Under the pieces are notes generated by a model. It saw nothing but the letters and a program-made list of their open reading frames with translations, was not told the origin of the DNA and searched no databases. DNA of 64,000 nucleotides from Camellia lanceoleosa. Lineage: Eukaryota; Streptophyta; Magnoliopsida; Ericales; Theaceae. Every line of letters begins with the position of its first letter. Within the stretch, counting starts at the first letter, position 1. The DNA is taken from assembly GCA_025200525.1 (NCBI GenBank), contig CM045758.1:164450261-164514260 (forward strand), given 5' to 3'. Below, one piece after another: positions 33,570 to 46,847 of the stretch. The position numbers and the translations under genes are program-made.

Positions 33570-33900
33570 GTATAAAACTTTCCCACATTATATTTTAATT
33601 AAAAAAAAAAAGTCACTTTCCAAGAAAAAAAACTCACCTTATGTATAAAGGCCCTAATTTGGACACTTCGCCTCCAACCACCCCAAATAACTCAAGGTGG
33701 GCCTAGCCGAAATCAATTTAGATCATTTCCAAAATCCGATAACCAAATCACCACAAAACCTTATAACCAAATTGATCACAAATTTGACCATTATAAAAAC
33801 CTTAAACAAAGCACCACCACAGCAAAAATTACAAAAATGTTAGACATTAAAAAATTATCAAAAATTTTACACAATACTCACAGAAATATGGATTTATATG

Positions 33901-35430
33901 GTGTGATGCCCCCAAATTTTTTTTTTTTGAAACGCCATAAGATTTAAATAACAATAACTTACTAGATAAAATTTTAACTACTAATTATGAAATTTTAAAT
34001 TCTTACATAGTCAAAGTCCAACAACAAAATAAAATTACAAGTTCACACACAACGTCACAACATAGTTAAACACTAATACAAGAAATAACAGGATTTTATT
34101 TTGATAAAATCTTGACTCTAAGTTAGCCAAGGTTCGATATTAGTAGCAGCTCCAATTTCAGCCTCAGTCCCTTCTTCGACATAATCTGGCATGAAACGTC
34201 AGGGCAACAAAATATATGTCATGAATTTTGCAACATAGTAAGAAAACATAACCAATCTACCATTCTTTTTGGAAGAAAATAATGAGATTATAAACATGAG
34301 ATAATAATATAATCGTAAACATAAATTACAACCATTAAAATACCTCAAATAATTTTAATAACTTAGGCGACCTTTGAAATCTCGCCAAGGAGGTTTAACT
34401 TACAAATCACTAAGTCATGGCCACGGTTAATTTGGAAACCCCCATTTGGTCAAATATTCAAAAACTACTAAACATGTCCACGCCCGGAGTTATATACCCC
34501 AGCCGTGACATCCGTGGTCTGCCCCAAGGGAACGGTCTGCCAGGGGTATGTAATTTCTCTGTGTGCCACCGGCACATCCACCCTTATTCCAAAACCAATT
34601 ACCGATAAGGGTTCAAATAAGTCCCGTGCCACCTTAGGGTTTCGCGACACAATTTTCTTAAAACTTATTAAAAATCAGGGCTCACCCTGAATACCCGGTA
34701 TTAAAATTTATAAATAAATTATTTATACAATCCTAAAATTTGTGCAATTGAACAGAATATTCAATAGAGATGTTTAGGCCACTTTTCATAAAGAATTTTA
34801 GAAAAAGAAGGTGTAAATAATCCTATAAAATTCCCAGCAATTTTTTTTTTTGTTGACACAGAGTCGTCACATTTCCTTACATTAATTCCATGCTTAAATT
34901 TATAGATCAAATCCATAATATAAAAATTTATCATGAAACTAGACTTCTCAAATTTCATATTTTAGTTAGAAATTACCAGATTTGGCTTAGTATAAAATTT
35001 TAAATAAATTTTCAAATACATAGTAAAATCTGTCTCACAGTTTCAGATTTAGTTAAAAATTTGTATAAATTCGTAGAAAGCTCAAAAATTGTTGCCAAAA
35101 TTCTTGAATGAACTAGACATCATTATCAACAACTTTGTAGAAGAAATCATCTCGAAATTTTGACTATAAAATTGTCTAAAAATTCGGACAAACATATTGG
35201 CAGATTCAAAACAGATTATTCTCAACACAGTTTAAACAATTTATCTTATATAATTTGAAATTTTCAAATATATAAAAAAATGAGAGGATTGAGAGGGTTT
35301 TCTTACTTAATAGTAGGATTCAAATGGGTGATGAAGTGGTAGAAAGATTTTGCTTCCTTAACCTTCCTCTCTTCTTTTCCTTCTACTGAATCTCTCTTCA
35401 CTCGTATATACTCCTTCTTTTGTTTGTATG
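33901..35430. mobile_element. Possible LTR-like retroelement remnant
   Basis: Begins with the LTR-style TGTGATGCCCCCAAATTT. It includes a less AT-rich segment (34380-34690) with GTCTGCCCCAAGGGAACGGT-like sequence unlike nearby DNA. No pol motif, second LTR or target duplication was found, so this is a tentative call and the right boundary is arbitrary. Confidence 0.3.
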
Positions 35431-35440
35431 TGTGGCCTCG

Positions 35441-35664
35441 TTTGGCAAGAGGCTATTTTAGCCAAAAAGCCAAAAAGTTACTAAATTAGCCAAAAAGCCA
35501 ACAATCCATACCAAAAATTCAAAGATTCTCTTTTCTCTCTACTTTTTGCACATCTTTTCGTAATTAGCCAAAAAGTCATCCCAAACATACAAGTTTTTTA
35601 TACTTCCCTTTTTAGCCAAATAGCCAAAAAGTTACTAAATTAGCCTGTTCCCAAACGAAGCCAA
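35441..35664. repeat. MITE-like repeat, family E
   Basis: Starts GGCCTCGTTTGGCAAGAGGC and ends TTCCCAAACGAAGCC. Interior TAGCCAAAAAGCCAAAAAGT is repeated at both arms. Confidence 0.7.
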
Positions 35665-35687
35665 GTCTACCTATGATATATATATAG

Positions 35688-35692
35688 GCAGA

Positions 35693-35728
<36 letters not shown>
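35688..35728. repeat. (TC)n microsatellite
   Basis: About 17-18 uninterrupted TC dinucleotides following GGCAGATA. Confidence 0.95.
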
Positions 35729-35729
<1 letters not shown>

Positions 35730-38194
35730 ATGATGTTATTCTCTGCCATAAACTTCACTCTACCCAAAAGCTATTATTTGGTAGAATTCACCAAGCCAAC
35801 ATGCAAGTTAGCATGTGGCATACCCTTGCCACCGAATCTGATTCTCCTATTTTTTATTTTTTATTTTTTAATAATAATTTATAACAATAATTATTGAACA
35901 TCAATACCTTAATATTCTTAATAAGGTCTTTGTTAGTGATAGAATTGAGTTAATTTAAAACTAATTTTTTTTTCACTATTCTATATTTTAGGTAAGTTTT
36001 GAATAACATTAATTAATTTATTAATTTATTTATTTTCATTTGAGAATAATTTAAACATAGGTTTTCACATTTGGTATGAGATTCACACGCATATAAGCAT
36101 TTTGTATAATTTTTGATAATTTTGTTGAGACCCTAACATTGCCTCAAAAATTTAGGTTACACACGTGTATACCATAGAATTTTCTAATTTTGAGAATTTG
36201 TTTTTATTTGTGTCTAATTTGTCCAATTTTAATTATCATTAGTGATAATTTGTCCGACATCAATAGGGATAATTAATTAATTTTTCGATAACGCCAGTCT
36301 TGGCTACAAAGATAAATCCCCCCCTTTCCCCCAAAAAATGTGCATATAAGCAATATGACAAAAAGAAATAATTGATGAAAAATTATTTAATAGTCTCAGA
36401 ATATCACGTGACGTTGTTTATAATTTCTTTTTCTTTTTTTTTAACAAGTCTATGATCCTTTAAACTAATCATGCTGACTCACTTTTATTAAATAGATAAA
36501 AAAAAAAAACTCGTTTAATATGCGTTACAAAATAATTTCTTATTAATTAAAATATTAGGTTGCTAATACCATGTAATATTCGGAGAAAAAAAAACCTATG
36601 TACTTGGGTTTGGTTGGTGAACAATCTTTTTTATTCAAAAATGACTTAGAGATTGGTGGAAAAACAGTTTTTTTTTTTTTTTTTTTTTTTTTGGGATTTC
36701 AGCCAATCACGGGTCCCTAGCATTGCCCTTTTTTATTTTAGGATTAGGCAATTGCTTGTTGGTGGACAGTCTTTTTAATTTTAGGATTACACAATTGCTT
36801 GTCATTTATACTTTCGACATTTTTGATGAAAACAGGTATTAGTCAGCATCAGGGGGACTCCATGTTCAACCTTCTCCATAAGTTTGAGTGCAAATTGTGA
36901 TTATTGTATGATAATGACTGAGATTGACATAAATATTGTTAGGACTTTTGCACTTGGAAGAAACGTACCTTATTATTTTTATTTGTGTAATTTATACTCA
37001 TCTTTTTTACAGTTAGAAAAAATATATTTAGTTCAACATAATTACACTTTGATTATCTTAAAGATTTAGATCTATTTTGGGAAGTGACTTTTTTTTATTA
37101 GCTTGTTACGAAAAATGTGTAAAAAAATAAAACAGTGATGTGATTTAAATAAGTCAATAAATTAATAAATTGATTTTTTTTTTTGCCTTCCCAAAAGAGG
37201 CTTTAATTTATATAATAATTTTTTTCTTCTTCATCAAGAATTCATTAATTGTATGAATAAAAAAAATAATGTTGTCATTACTTTTCTTTTAAAATGTACA
37301 TGTATTTTTATTTATTTTAATGCCTATTTATTATTTGTATTAGTTTTGGTCACTTTAACCTTACTAAAAGAGAAATTAATGTAATTATATCAAAAATATG
37401 AAACTCGCTATATTTTCTCTAAATTTTATGGGTGGTGAGTGTAATTTCCCCTTTTCATTTTTAATGTGCTCTCATAAATAAGGAAAACACTATGGTGCAC
37501 ACCTTTCAAATATGCACCTTATAACTAAAAAAAAAAAACATAATTTTAATTTTTTGAGTAATTAAAAAAAAAAGAAAAAATGTCATAACTAAACATAACA
37601 TAAGGTAAAACTAAAGAATTATGAGTCATAATTAAAGAAAAAAAATAGTATAACTAGGGGTACATATGATACACTATTTTTAAAGGGTGTATATTAAAAT
37701 TTCCCCGTAAATAAATAACAAGATAAAAAAATTAAGGTGATGGGTAAATTACATTAATCTCCTTTAAGATTAGTAAGAAATACATTAGGTATCATAATTT
37801 TAACATAATTATATTAAGGGGGTCGTTGGCTTTTATGACTTTTTTAACTTGTGACTTTTTTGTTTGTTTGATTTGCTTGTCTGGCTTTTTGGCTTTGAAA
37901 TAGCAAATTTTTTTCATCCTTTTGTGATTTTTGACTTTTTTGATTTTTTTTTTGTTGTCATTTTGTGATTTTTTAACCCAAAAGAAAAACCAAACCGGGG
38001 ATAAGTTTTCATAAAATTTTAATTCATATAATACTTTACTAATTTTTTAATCAATAATTCATTAGTCGTATGCATAAAAAAATGTTATTGTCATTTATTT
38101 TTATTTTTTATTTTACATTAAAATGTAGATTTAACCTTATTTAAACTTGCATTACTTTTTAGTCACTTTAACTTTATTTTAAAAAAGGTTAATT
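35729..38194. other. AT-rich intergenic DNA
   Basis: No gene seen. It has a run of 24 or so T residues at 36668-36692, and a short duplication of TTTTAGGATTANNCAATTGCTTGT near 36738 and 36779 (given with its two variable bases). The GTCATAACTAA motifs recur at 37500-37680. Confidence 0.45.
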
Positions 38195-38540
38195 TAGGGG
38201 TGTTTTGAGAAGTTGGTAAAAAATTGACTTTTGACTTTTTACCAAGCTTTTTAGCTTTTTGAAAAGTGATTTGGGAAGTTGGTAAAAAGCTAATTTTTAG
38301 CTTTTTAATTTAATATTTGTTTATGGTGTCAAATCAAATTAAAATGACCAAAATACTCTTACCAACATAAGAAATTTTTTATTTTTTTATTTTTTTGTCA
38401 TAGGTCCCAATTTGTAATTTCACACTTGCGTTTTTATAACTTCCCAAACCAATTTTGTTGCGTTTTTGCCACTTGCATTTTTGGACCTTTTGAAAAAAAC
38501 GTGGCTTTTTATTTTGGTTTCCAAAATGGCACTTAATTAT
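38195..38540. repeat. Dispersed repeat, family F, copy 2
   Basis: Starts GGGGTGTTTTGAGAAGTTGG and ends TTTGGTTTCCAAAATGGCAC, matching copy 1 at 21665. The gypsy 5' LTR begins about 10 bp after it. Confidence 0.75.
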
Positions 38541-38550
38541 ATTAAATAAT

Positions 38551-39295
38551 TGAGAGGGCGTTTTTATGTGCATTAGGGCCGAGCTAGGCCAAGGCGTGGT
38601 AATGGGCCGTTTTGTGGGCCGCAGTAAAAAGGGCTAAGTAAAAGGGCCTTATAGTTACCACGGTCCAAAAAAAGCCTTGTAGTTAGCTCAGTCGCCCTGG
38701 TCAGAGTGGTAATTAGCTCGGCCACAGTGTTTGGAACCGAGGTATTATGGCTTCTTATGGTGGACCTTGCTCTGGTTAGTGTGGTCAGAGCTTGTTGTAG
38801 TTAGCTCAGTCTCAACGAACAAAACTGAGGTACAAATGAACAGGTGCCGAGCTATAAGTTGCATGTAAAGGTACTGGATTGAGTATGACAAAGAGATATT
38901 GTTAGTACGGTTATATTGTCATTTCACCGAAGTAAAACCATTACACTTGGTTTAAGCAGTGAGGGGGTGTTGAAGGATAAGCATTATCTTTCAGGAGTGT
39001 GATTCCTAGGAGGACTCTACATGGAGGAATAAGAGTCCTACTAGGATTGTGCCACACGGAACCTATAAAAACTCATAACAGAACCTATGGAAGAGGTAAC
39101 ACATCTTTGATTCTCAAATACACAAAGCTTTTGTCTATTTGTTGATTCTATTGACTTAGGCATCGGAGAGGTATCCGGCACACACCCGACGACTAGTTCA
39201 CATTTGTGTTTTCAAGGAGTCAGGCGACGACGTTTAGAGGAGTGCAAACTTGATCAATAGGATCATACGAGAAGAATTATTTCGTGCTCGTAAAA
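38551..39295 (+). repeat. Gypsy 5' LTR
   Basis: Starts TGAGAGGGCGTTTTTATGTG. A TATA-like CCTATAAAAACTC lies near 39062. It ends about GTGCTCGTAA, directly before the primer site. Confidence 0.85.
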
Positions 39296-39314
39296 TTGGC
39301 GCCGTCTGTGGGAA
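39296..39314 (+). other. Gypsy primer binding site
   Basis: TTGGCGCCGTCTGTGGGAA directly follows the LTR. The TGGCGCC start is the usual type in plant Tat/Athila-like elements. Confidence 0.75.
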
Positions 39315-39376
39315 TTTCACAAAGAACAAAACCTCTTGATCAAGCTTTCCTCTGTAGTCGGAAGTAATTGCGCACA

Positions 39377-41084
39377 ATGAAGACTTGCCGCAATCAGCCA
39401 TTGATGGGCAAACCCCGGAGGGGGGTGAGAGGCGCGAAGGTTTGCCTTCTATCCCTCCCATGGCGGATTTAGAACGCCATCGACAGAACCCCCGGAGGGA
39501 TGCAAGGGGAAGGCGGGCTAACAGCCCCCGTCGCTCTCAAAGTCCTGAAAGACAGAGGTGGATGATGGACTCTCAAGTTCTGGAGGATCGCGTGAAAGAG
39601 TAGAACGAGTTAATTAGGAGGATGACGGCAGACATGGAGTCCATGAAGCGCCAGATAAAAGGAAAATGAGTGACGACAGTAGAGGGGCGCAAAGGCAATA
39701 CGCCCCTTTGCTACTCGGAGGATTGTGATAGGTGTGCCACACCATCGCAACTAGAGAGTAAGAGCCTTAGAACAGGCGACACTCAATCAAGGACTTCTAG
39801 GACTCGTTACTTCATGTCTGAGAGAACGAGAACTAAGAGGTCATATACTGAGGGAAGCACCTATCAGCCCTCGCATATGCATCAGACGTCATCTAGGCAC
39901 ACGGAGTTGCCTAGATTATCTGACTTACGAACTGTGCTTGAAGAAAGGGCACGATGAAAAGAGGATACCAGGGCACGCGACCTACGCAGAGTTTCAGCCC
40001 TTCAGCGATTGGCCCCTCGGTCGCATGGGAGCGTCGAGGTAGGAATGCTAATGCCGCGCCTTGCTTACGAACCAACAGACAAAGCATTAGCAAGGTTACA
40101 AAGAACACCGTTCGTTTCGGCAATTGAGAACGCGCCACTACCTTTAGGCTTCCACCAACCCAAATTCACCACTTATGAGGGAAAGACAGACCCTTACATG
40201 CACTTAAGCTACTTTCGCCAGGTTATGGCAATATGCTGGCGAAACGAGGCCTTAATGTGCATCCTATTTCCATCCAGCCTTGGCAATCTAGGTTTAACTT
40301 GGTTCGAAAGGCTACCAGAAGGTAGCATTGCCTCGTGGGCGCAGTTGGCAGAAGCGTTCGTGACTAGATTCAGGATGAACACCAAGACACCAGTGGAGAT
40401 CGACCAGCTACTCTCCATCGACATGGGTGAAAAAGAGACGTTGAGGTCTTACAACAGTCGCTACTGGAAGACCTTCAACCAGATAGGGGATTGCCCTACG
40501 AACCTCGCCATTGCACAATACAAACGGGGCCTACCAGTCGGTAACAAATTGAGGGACTCGATTACAATGACGCCCCCCTCACGATGGAGGCCTTAATGGG
40601 GAGAGTGCACCAACATATTCACGTGAAGGAAGATAGCGCCTGTGTGAAGGCAAAATCTGGCACAACAGCAATGCCAGATAAAAAGGCCACAGTGAAAGTC
40701 AACACGGTAGAGCAACCAAACAGGAATGAGCGAGGCAGGCTGGCCAACAGAGAGGACCCAGACAAAAGGAAGTTGAGAGTCCGCACTGCCATTACCATAG
40801 TGTTCAAAAAACCAATCTACTGAATTCTCAGTGAGATACGTAATGAACCTTTTGTCCGCTGGTCAGCAAAGTTGGGAGAAGCGCAAAAAGACTATGACGA
40901 AAGGTCCCGGTGCACCTTCCATGATGAAAAGGGGCACCGCACTGAAAATTGCACGCTGTTGAGGTAGCATTTGGAGGAGTTAGTGGTAGCTGGGTACCTA
41001 GACCAGTACATAGAAAGTGGAACACAGCCAGCCCTCCATAACCACAACTACCCAAACGGAATGCCGGTCGACGCCTCACCTTAA
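39377..41084 (+). pseudogene. Gypsy gag with zinc-knuckle-like motif
   Basis: Reading frame 1 is open in pieces from about 39377 to 40580, with stops TAG 39601, TGA 39667 and TGA 39955. It includes the retrotransposon gag core FVTRFRMNTKTPVEIDQLLS at about 40350-40410 and SIDMGEKETLRSYNSRYWKTF. A shift in a C run near 40570 moves the frame. It then continues to a nucleic-acid-binding motif, CTFHDEKGHRTENC, at about 40910-40952 (a CxxH-like variant common in this group), with stops at 40821, 40965 and 41082. The N-terminal part is rich in R, S and E. Not functional. Confidence 0.8.
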
Positions 41085-41144
41085 GGCGTAATTAACGTAA
41101 TACATGGAGTATTCGAACCTGAGCGGGTATGTGAGCTCAGGGGA

Positions 41145-41633
41145 ATGATCAAAAAGGTTGGGCACTTAAGGGAGATATTAAGTGCACAACCTGTCATCAA
41201 AAAGGGAAGAACAGAGGCTACAAATATAATATCTTTTTCAGACAAAGATTTGGCTAGGATATATTGCCCTCACAATGATGCATTAGTTGTTAATCTATGC
41301 GTCAAGGGTTTCGACGTCAAGCAGATTTTGATTGACCAAGGAAGCTCATGTGAGATAATATATTACGAAACCTTCAAACAACTGAAACTGGAGGACAAAG
41401 ACTTGGCACCTGCAACATCTTCCCTAATCGGATTCAACTCGATGCCAGAATGGCCAGTAGGCAAGATAATCCTCCCAGTCAAAGCAGGAACTATGACAAA
41501 ACAGATGGAATTCTGTGAAAGTCCCTTCCACCTACAACATAATCTTGGGGAGGACATGATTGCACGTTATGCGATCGGTAGCCTCAACCTACCATCAAGT
41601 ATTGCGGTTCCCCAACGAAACTGGAGTAATTGA
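41145..41633 (+). pseudogene. Gypsy aspartic protease
   Basis: The active-site region reads ILIDQGSSCEIIY (near 41326-41364). D-Q-G-S-S in place of D-T/S-G is a variant I recognise from Tat-type elements. The flap and later region IGFNSMPEWPVGKIILPV follows. The frame fails near 41600-41633, where pol continues in another frame. Confidence 0.75.
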
Positions 41634-41718
41634 AGAGGTCTTTGGAGACCAAATCATGTCAAAACAATGCTTCGTCATAGTAAATGGCAGCCGTGCTGTA
41701 AAATGGTATGTATAGATA

Positions 41719-42611
41719 GTGGAAGAGCCTGAGAGCAATGGATTATTTGCGGATGTTGGCAAGGCAGCTGAACAGAAGGTAGTGGAAGACTTGGTACAGG
41801 TAAGGATAGATGAAAAAGACCCAGAAAAGTTTTTCTTGCTCAGCTCGTCTTTGTCCAGCACTGAGAGAATAGAAGTCATGGAATTCTTAACCTCTAATAT
41901 CGAAGTGTTTTCCTGGACACCATATGACATGTCTAGCATTGACCCAAACTTCATCTGTCACCAACTGAACGTCCACCCAATTGCCAGACCAATTATACAG
42001 CGCACTCGCCGATCAGCACTTCACCATGCTGAGATAATGGCAAAAAAAGTGGGAAACTTGCTGGAGGCAGGAGCTATCAGAGAAGTGCACTACCCTAGGT
42101 GGATCTCCAACACCGTAGTAGTACCAAAAAGAATGGAAAATGGCATGTCTACGTGGACTACAAAACAGTCAATAAGGCATGCCCAAAGGATAACTTTTCC
42201 CTACCACGGATAGACCAACTGGTAGACCTGACGGCAGGACACAATCGACTTAGCTTCCTTGATGCGTACAGAGGTTACCATCAGATCGCTATGTATGAAC
42301 CAGATCAGGAGGTCACATCCTTTACAACACCTAAAGGATTGTACTGTTACAAGGTTATGCCTTTTGGCCTAAAAAACGCAGGGGCAACATTCCAACGGAT
42401 GGTTACCAAAATGTTTGAACCATTGTTAGGCAGAATAATAGAGGCTTACATAGATGACATGGTGGTCAAAAGCAAGAATGAGAATAACCATCTCAGAGAC
42501 CTAGATGAAATGTTCCATATTTTGAAGAAGAACAAATTGCGCCTAAATGCATCCAAGTGTGCATTCGGCGTAGGATTAGGGAAATTCCTAGGTTTTCTGG
42601 TGACCAACTGA
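41719..42611 (+). pseudogene. Gypsy reverse transcriptase
   Basis: Two overlapping frames joined by a frameshift between about 42100 and 42150. The first holds the RT N-terminal part ([34 protein letters not shown]). The second holds the core [40 protein letters not shown] and [10 protein letters not shown], with catalytic YIDD at 42446-42457. It ends at TGA 42609-42611 within the FLGFLVTN motif, after which the same frame continues. Confidence 0.9.
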
Positions 42612-43155
42612 GGTATAGAAGTAGACCTTTCTCAGATCAAAGCAATTCAGGATCTTGAGAGGCCCAACATAGTAAAAGAGGTGCAGCATCTCATTGGCCT
42701 AGCAGCCGTGCTAAACCGATTTATAAGTCGATCGTCAGACAGATGTTGACCATTTTTCCAAGTATTAAAGGCTAAGTTTGAGTGGGATGAAGAATGCGAC
42801 CGCGCTCTAGAAAGCTTGAAAGAGAACATGTCTTTTCCATCTTTGCTAGTAACCCCAGTACCTGGAGAAGAGCTCTTTTTGTACCTAGCAGTTTCACAGC
42901 ACACAGTCAGGGTAGTGTTGGTTAGAGCAGAAGGAATCCAATACCTGCCCATCTTTTTATGTAAGCAAAACCTTGCTGGGCACAGAAACCAGGTACCTAC
43001 CATTGGAAAAACTAGCCTTAGCCTTGATGATGGCCTCAAGGAAGTTGTCGCATTACTTCCACGCCCACACTATAATCGTCCTAACAGCTTTTCCCTTAAA
43101 AACTTTGTTTGAGAGGGCGAACTTTTCTGGGCGAATCTTGAAGTAGGCAGTAGAA
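42612..43155 (+). pseudogene. Gypsy first RNase H domain
   Basis: In-frame continuation with LERPNIVKEVQHLIGLAAVL (RT connection) and LFLYLAVSQHTVRVVLVRAE, the start of a decayed RNase H. The sequence FLYLAVS lacks the expected catalytic Asp. Stops and a shift near 43030-43110 break it. Confidence 0.7.
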
Positions 43156-43810
43156 TTGGGACACTATGATATCAAGTTTCAACTCAGAACCGCAATAAAA
43201 GCCCAAGCTTTGGCAGACTTTGTGGCAGAGTTCACACCAGGAAATCATCACATATGCCCAATTGACTTGACTGGTACAACCGAAATAGGGACGGAAAGTG
43301 CCGCAAGAAATGCGCAACCCCTAATACAAGATACCCCGCTACATTGCAAACCATACAGGCTTGAGGATCAAAAAGAAGGAATAAATCATGCCATTTCTAG
43401 TGAGGATTCATTCACAAGTAAAAACTTGGGGCAGTCAGACAGTGAAGAGAAAAACCCAACAGCAGGCAGGGACTTGGAAGAAAACATAAGCAGCACGCAT
43501 GACCCCAAGACATCATCCGACCTCTCCACTTGCTGGAAGCTATTCGTTGGAGAAATGTGGAAGCTCTTCGTGGACGGAGCATCCAATAGGTACGGTGTAG
43601 GACTTGGCATAGTCCTCATCTCACCAGATGGCCTGATAGTGGAACAAACAGTCAACCTTGGCTTCCCAACATCAAATAATAAGACGGAGTATGAAGTACT
43701 CTTAGCCTAAAATCAGCACTCTTTATGCAGGCCACCGAGCTAATGGTTTACAGTGACTCCCAGTTGGTAGTAAACCAGATTTCAAGTGACTACGAAGAAA
43801 AAATGAGAGG
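43156..43810 (+). pseudogene. Gypsy second (archaeal-like) RNase H domain
   Basis: After a linker rich in T, S, E and D, the motif [20 protein letters not shown] (near 43558-43620) with Asp and [11 protein letters not shown] with Glu match the second RNase H typical of Tat elements. A frameshift near 43708 moves the frame. [12 protein letters not shown] continues near 43750, and the domain runs into the next segment. The extra domain is diagnostic of the group. Confidence 0.85.
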
Positions 43811-44976
43811 ATGACAAAGTATCAAGAGTTAGTCAGAAGGGAAATCATAAAATTCGAAGTGGTGCGAATAGAGCAGATCGGCCGAGAAGAAAACAGCATA
43901 GCAGACAAACTAGCAAGCTTCGCTTTGATGGCAGATGCATCCATCCCACATCCATTACTGATCGACTTCCTACTTCGACCAAGGATTGAAGAACCTGAAG
44001 TAGCTAAGGTATGTTGTGCCGAGCTAGGCCCTTCACGGATGGATCCCATTATAGTATTCTTAAAAGATGACATCTTACCCGAAGAAAAGAAAGAGGCCAA
44101 CAAAATAAGAGCAAAGTCACAGCGATTTTGGCTCTCCCCATCAATGGCCTTGTACAAAAAATCTTTCACAGGGCCTTACCTGAAATGTGTTCATCGCAAC
44201 AAGGTCGAAGCATTCTTGTTCGAGATATACGAAGGCGTATGCGGAAGCCACCAAGGAGGAAGATCATTGGCTTACAGAGCAATTTTGCAAGTATATTGGT
44301 GGCCATACATGCAAGCAGATTCAAAGAAGTATGTCAAGAAGTGCGAGAAATGTCAGAAGTTCGCACACCAAATACATCAACCAGCCAGAGAGCTCCTACC
44401 ATTAACTAGCCCATGGCCCTTCGCAATGTGGGGTTTGGACATAGTAGGACCACTTCCAACAGCACCTGACAACAGAAAGTTCTTTTTTGCAGCAACAGAC
44501 TACTTCACAAAGTTGGTAGAAGCTGAACCTCTTGCCTCGATAAAGGAGAAAGATATGAAAAAGTTCGTCTGGCAGAATATCATCACTTGATTTGGCATAC
44601 CCAAGGCCCTAATATCCGACAACGGCACTCAGTTTGATGACAAAATCTTTAGAGGCTTTTGTGAGGAGTACAAGATAGAATTCTACAATTCTACACTATC
44701 ATACCCCCAAGCAAATGGCCAGGCGGAAACATCAAACAAAGTTGTCTTGGATGGACTAAAGAAAAGGTTGGAGAAAGCAAAAGGCAAGTGGGCTGAAGAG
44801 CTTTCCCATGTTTTATGGGCTTACCGTACCACACCTCGACGATCAACCGGAGAAACGCCATTCTCCTTAGCCTACGGCATGGAGGCAGTAATCCCACTAG
44901 AAGTCAACCTCCCTATAATTATAAGTGAAAATTTTGACCCAGACTTGAATAGAGAAGCCATAACCTTGGAACTTGA
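43811..44976 (+). pseudogene. Gypsy RNase H end and integrase, up to the CACTA insertion
   Basis: It starts with the end of the second RNase H (EENSIADKLASFA). The integrase then shows the zinc domain (H-x-n-H near CGSHQGGRSLAYR, then CEKCQKF) and the core D-D-E: WGLDIVGPLP near 44428, LISDNGTQF near 44613 and ANGQAETSNK near 44713. A TGA at 44588-44590 lies just before FGIPKALISDN. The frame ends because the CACTA element enters at 44977, after REAITLELD. Confidence 0.9.
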
Positions 44977-45009
44977 CACTACAACAAAATTGAATTTATG
45001 CACACAAAT

Positions 45010-45425
45010 GCCGTTATATGACATGCCGTGGAAAGTTGAGCATCATTTACGGCATGCAGGTAAAGTTGTAAAAAGTAATAAATTAAACATTAATGACATA
45101 CTTTGTATGTTGTACATAACTTTTTACGACATTTTTGTCATGCCATAAATCATCATACTTTCCGTGGCATAATTTTGCATGCCGTAGAAGGTTATTTTTA
45201 AAAAATTAATGGCATACTTTGCATGCCGTATATAATATTTTACAACATTTTCTTGCATGTCATAAATCATCACTTTTCATGACATAATTTTGTATGCCGT
45301 AGAAGATCATTTTAATATATTTATGACATACTTTGTATGCCGTATATAATCTTTTATGACATTTTCTGACATGCCATAAATCATTATACTTTTCATGGCA
45401 TAATTTTGCATGCTGTAGAAAGTTA
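45010..45425. repeat. CACTA left subterminal repeats
   Basis: About twelve copies of short motifs related to ACGGCATGC, GCATGCCGT and TTACGACAT in both orientations. Confidence 0.85.
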
Positions 45426-45733
45426 TTTTTAATATAATATATATATATATATAGAAATATGACCTTGCCTAACCGTATATAGACAGTAGGTTATAATTAA
45501 TTTCTTAGTTTTTAGAATCACCTTGAAGCTACTTGGAGAAAAAATATTCACAACAGCTAAAAACCACCCGTAAAATTATTTTCTAGTGGCATAGAAATAA
45601 CCATACTAAATTAAAAAATTCATATTTCAGATACAATAATAATTTGTGTGAAAGAACTAGAATTTAACTCACTCGATCCATGTTCCCACCAAGGTTCTAT
45701 TCCCTTCCACTAAAGAAACCTAAATGAGTCCAT

Positions 45734-45964
45734 CTATGTCAAATTCCATGTTTCCTTTCTTATGCTTGTTATTGATCTCAAGTTTATCGATTTTCTAGGT
45801 TGAACCCAGCAAGACAAAGATTCATATGTTCTGATTCTATGCCTAGGATTAATGCTCCCATCATCATGGAATGTTAAGTTTGATCTCAGAGATTTATTGT
45901 TCAAAGGACCAATAAGACGAAGTGTTGGATTATAAGAACAGCTTTCCCTCCAACACATAAGCAT
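45734..45964 (-). other. Unrecognised open frame in the CACTA body
   Basis: 76 codons, containing the non-repetitive stretch HDDGSINPRHRIRTYESLSC. The composition looks protein-like and unlike the surrounding AT-rich DNA, so it may be a captured host exon. I cannot assign a family. Confidence 0.3.
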
Positions 45965-46604
45965 TTGTAGAACATCTTTCTATGCGGTGCTGTAGTTTCT
46001 TCTTTTTAATATACTTTTCCTGCCAAAATAATAAGTTACTAAATGAAAACACCAAGTTGAAGTGTACCTAATTTAAAGTGTAGGACGATTATAAATGAAA
46101 AAACATAAAACTTGATTGAATGCATAACCAGTGCAATGAACTCCCCAATGATCTAAAGAATTCATGGATTTTGAAATGTTGCATAAAACAAATTCGTTTA
46201 TTTTTTTGACAGATTTGGGTGGTTTTGGGGGTCGGTGACCTTAGTCTTCCTCAAATCATCATAATTCCAAAGATCTTCCCAAAGAAAATAGCCCTAATCA
46301 CTAATCACCATAACACAAGCTTGCATGCAATTAGCATTTAAAAAAATAAATAAATAAAAAAGGAAAAGAAAAAAGAAAAAAGAAGAAGAAGAAGGTTGCA
46401 TGCAAATGAGCACATCTGTGCCACAATTTGTTGCAGCATTGTTCTATGGGAAAGAAGCATCATGAGATTCATAAATTAAGTTTAGCTTGAGGATATAGAA
46501 GAATGAATTGTCATAGAATTGGAAACCTATCCTAATACATTTTAACAATATTTCGATTATTTGACTGAATTTAATCCAGATTTCGTAATCACTTATCCAA
46601 ATAT

Positions 46605-46847
46605 TCATAAGAAAACAGCGCGCAAAAAAAAAAAAAAAAAAAAAAAAAAAACTATTATATATAGATTCCGTACTTTTTCCAGTCCAAAAACTTTATCCCA
46701 CACATCAATCTGGTTGTTTGAATGAATATTGAAAAAATCTTGTAGCCTAACAATGTTCCAATATGAATGAGCTCCAAGGATACACATAAAAGAAACAGGA
46801 TTCCCAATAAGGAATTTTTTTCCCTGTTGAGGACATTCTATATGCAT
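46605..46847 (-). other. Unrecognised open frame in the CACTA body
   Basis: 80 codons ending in an A/T-run-derived F-rich tail. The stretch HSYWNIVRLQDFFNIHSNNQ looks protein-like. No family recognised. It may be chance. Confidence 0.2.

Noticed and set aside
33901..35430. Complete LTR retrotransposon at 33.9-35.4 kb
   Set aside because: Only an LTR-like start is visible; no second LTR, primer site or pol motif, so it is listed only as a tentative remnant.
35688..35728. CRISPR-like or structured array
   Set aside because: It is a plain (TC)n microsatellite; no spacers, and the genome is a plant.
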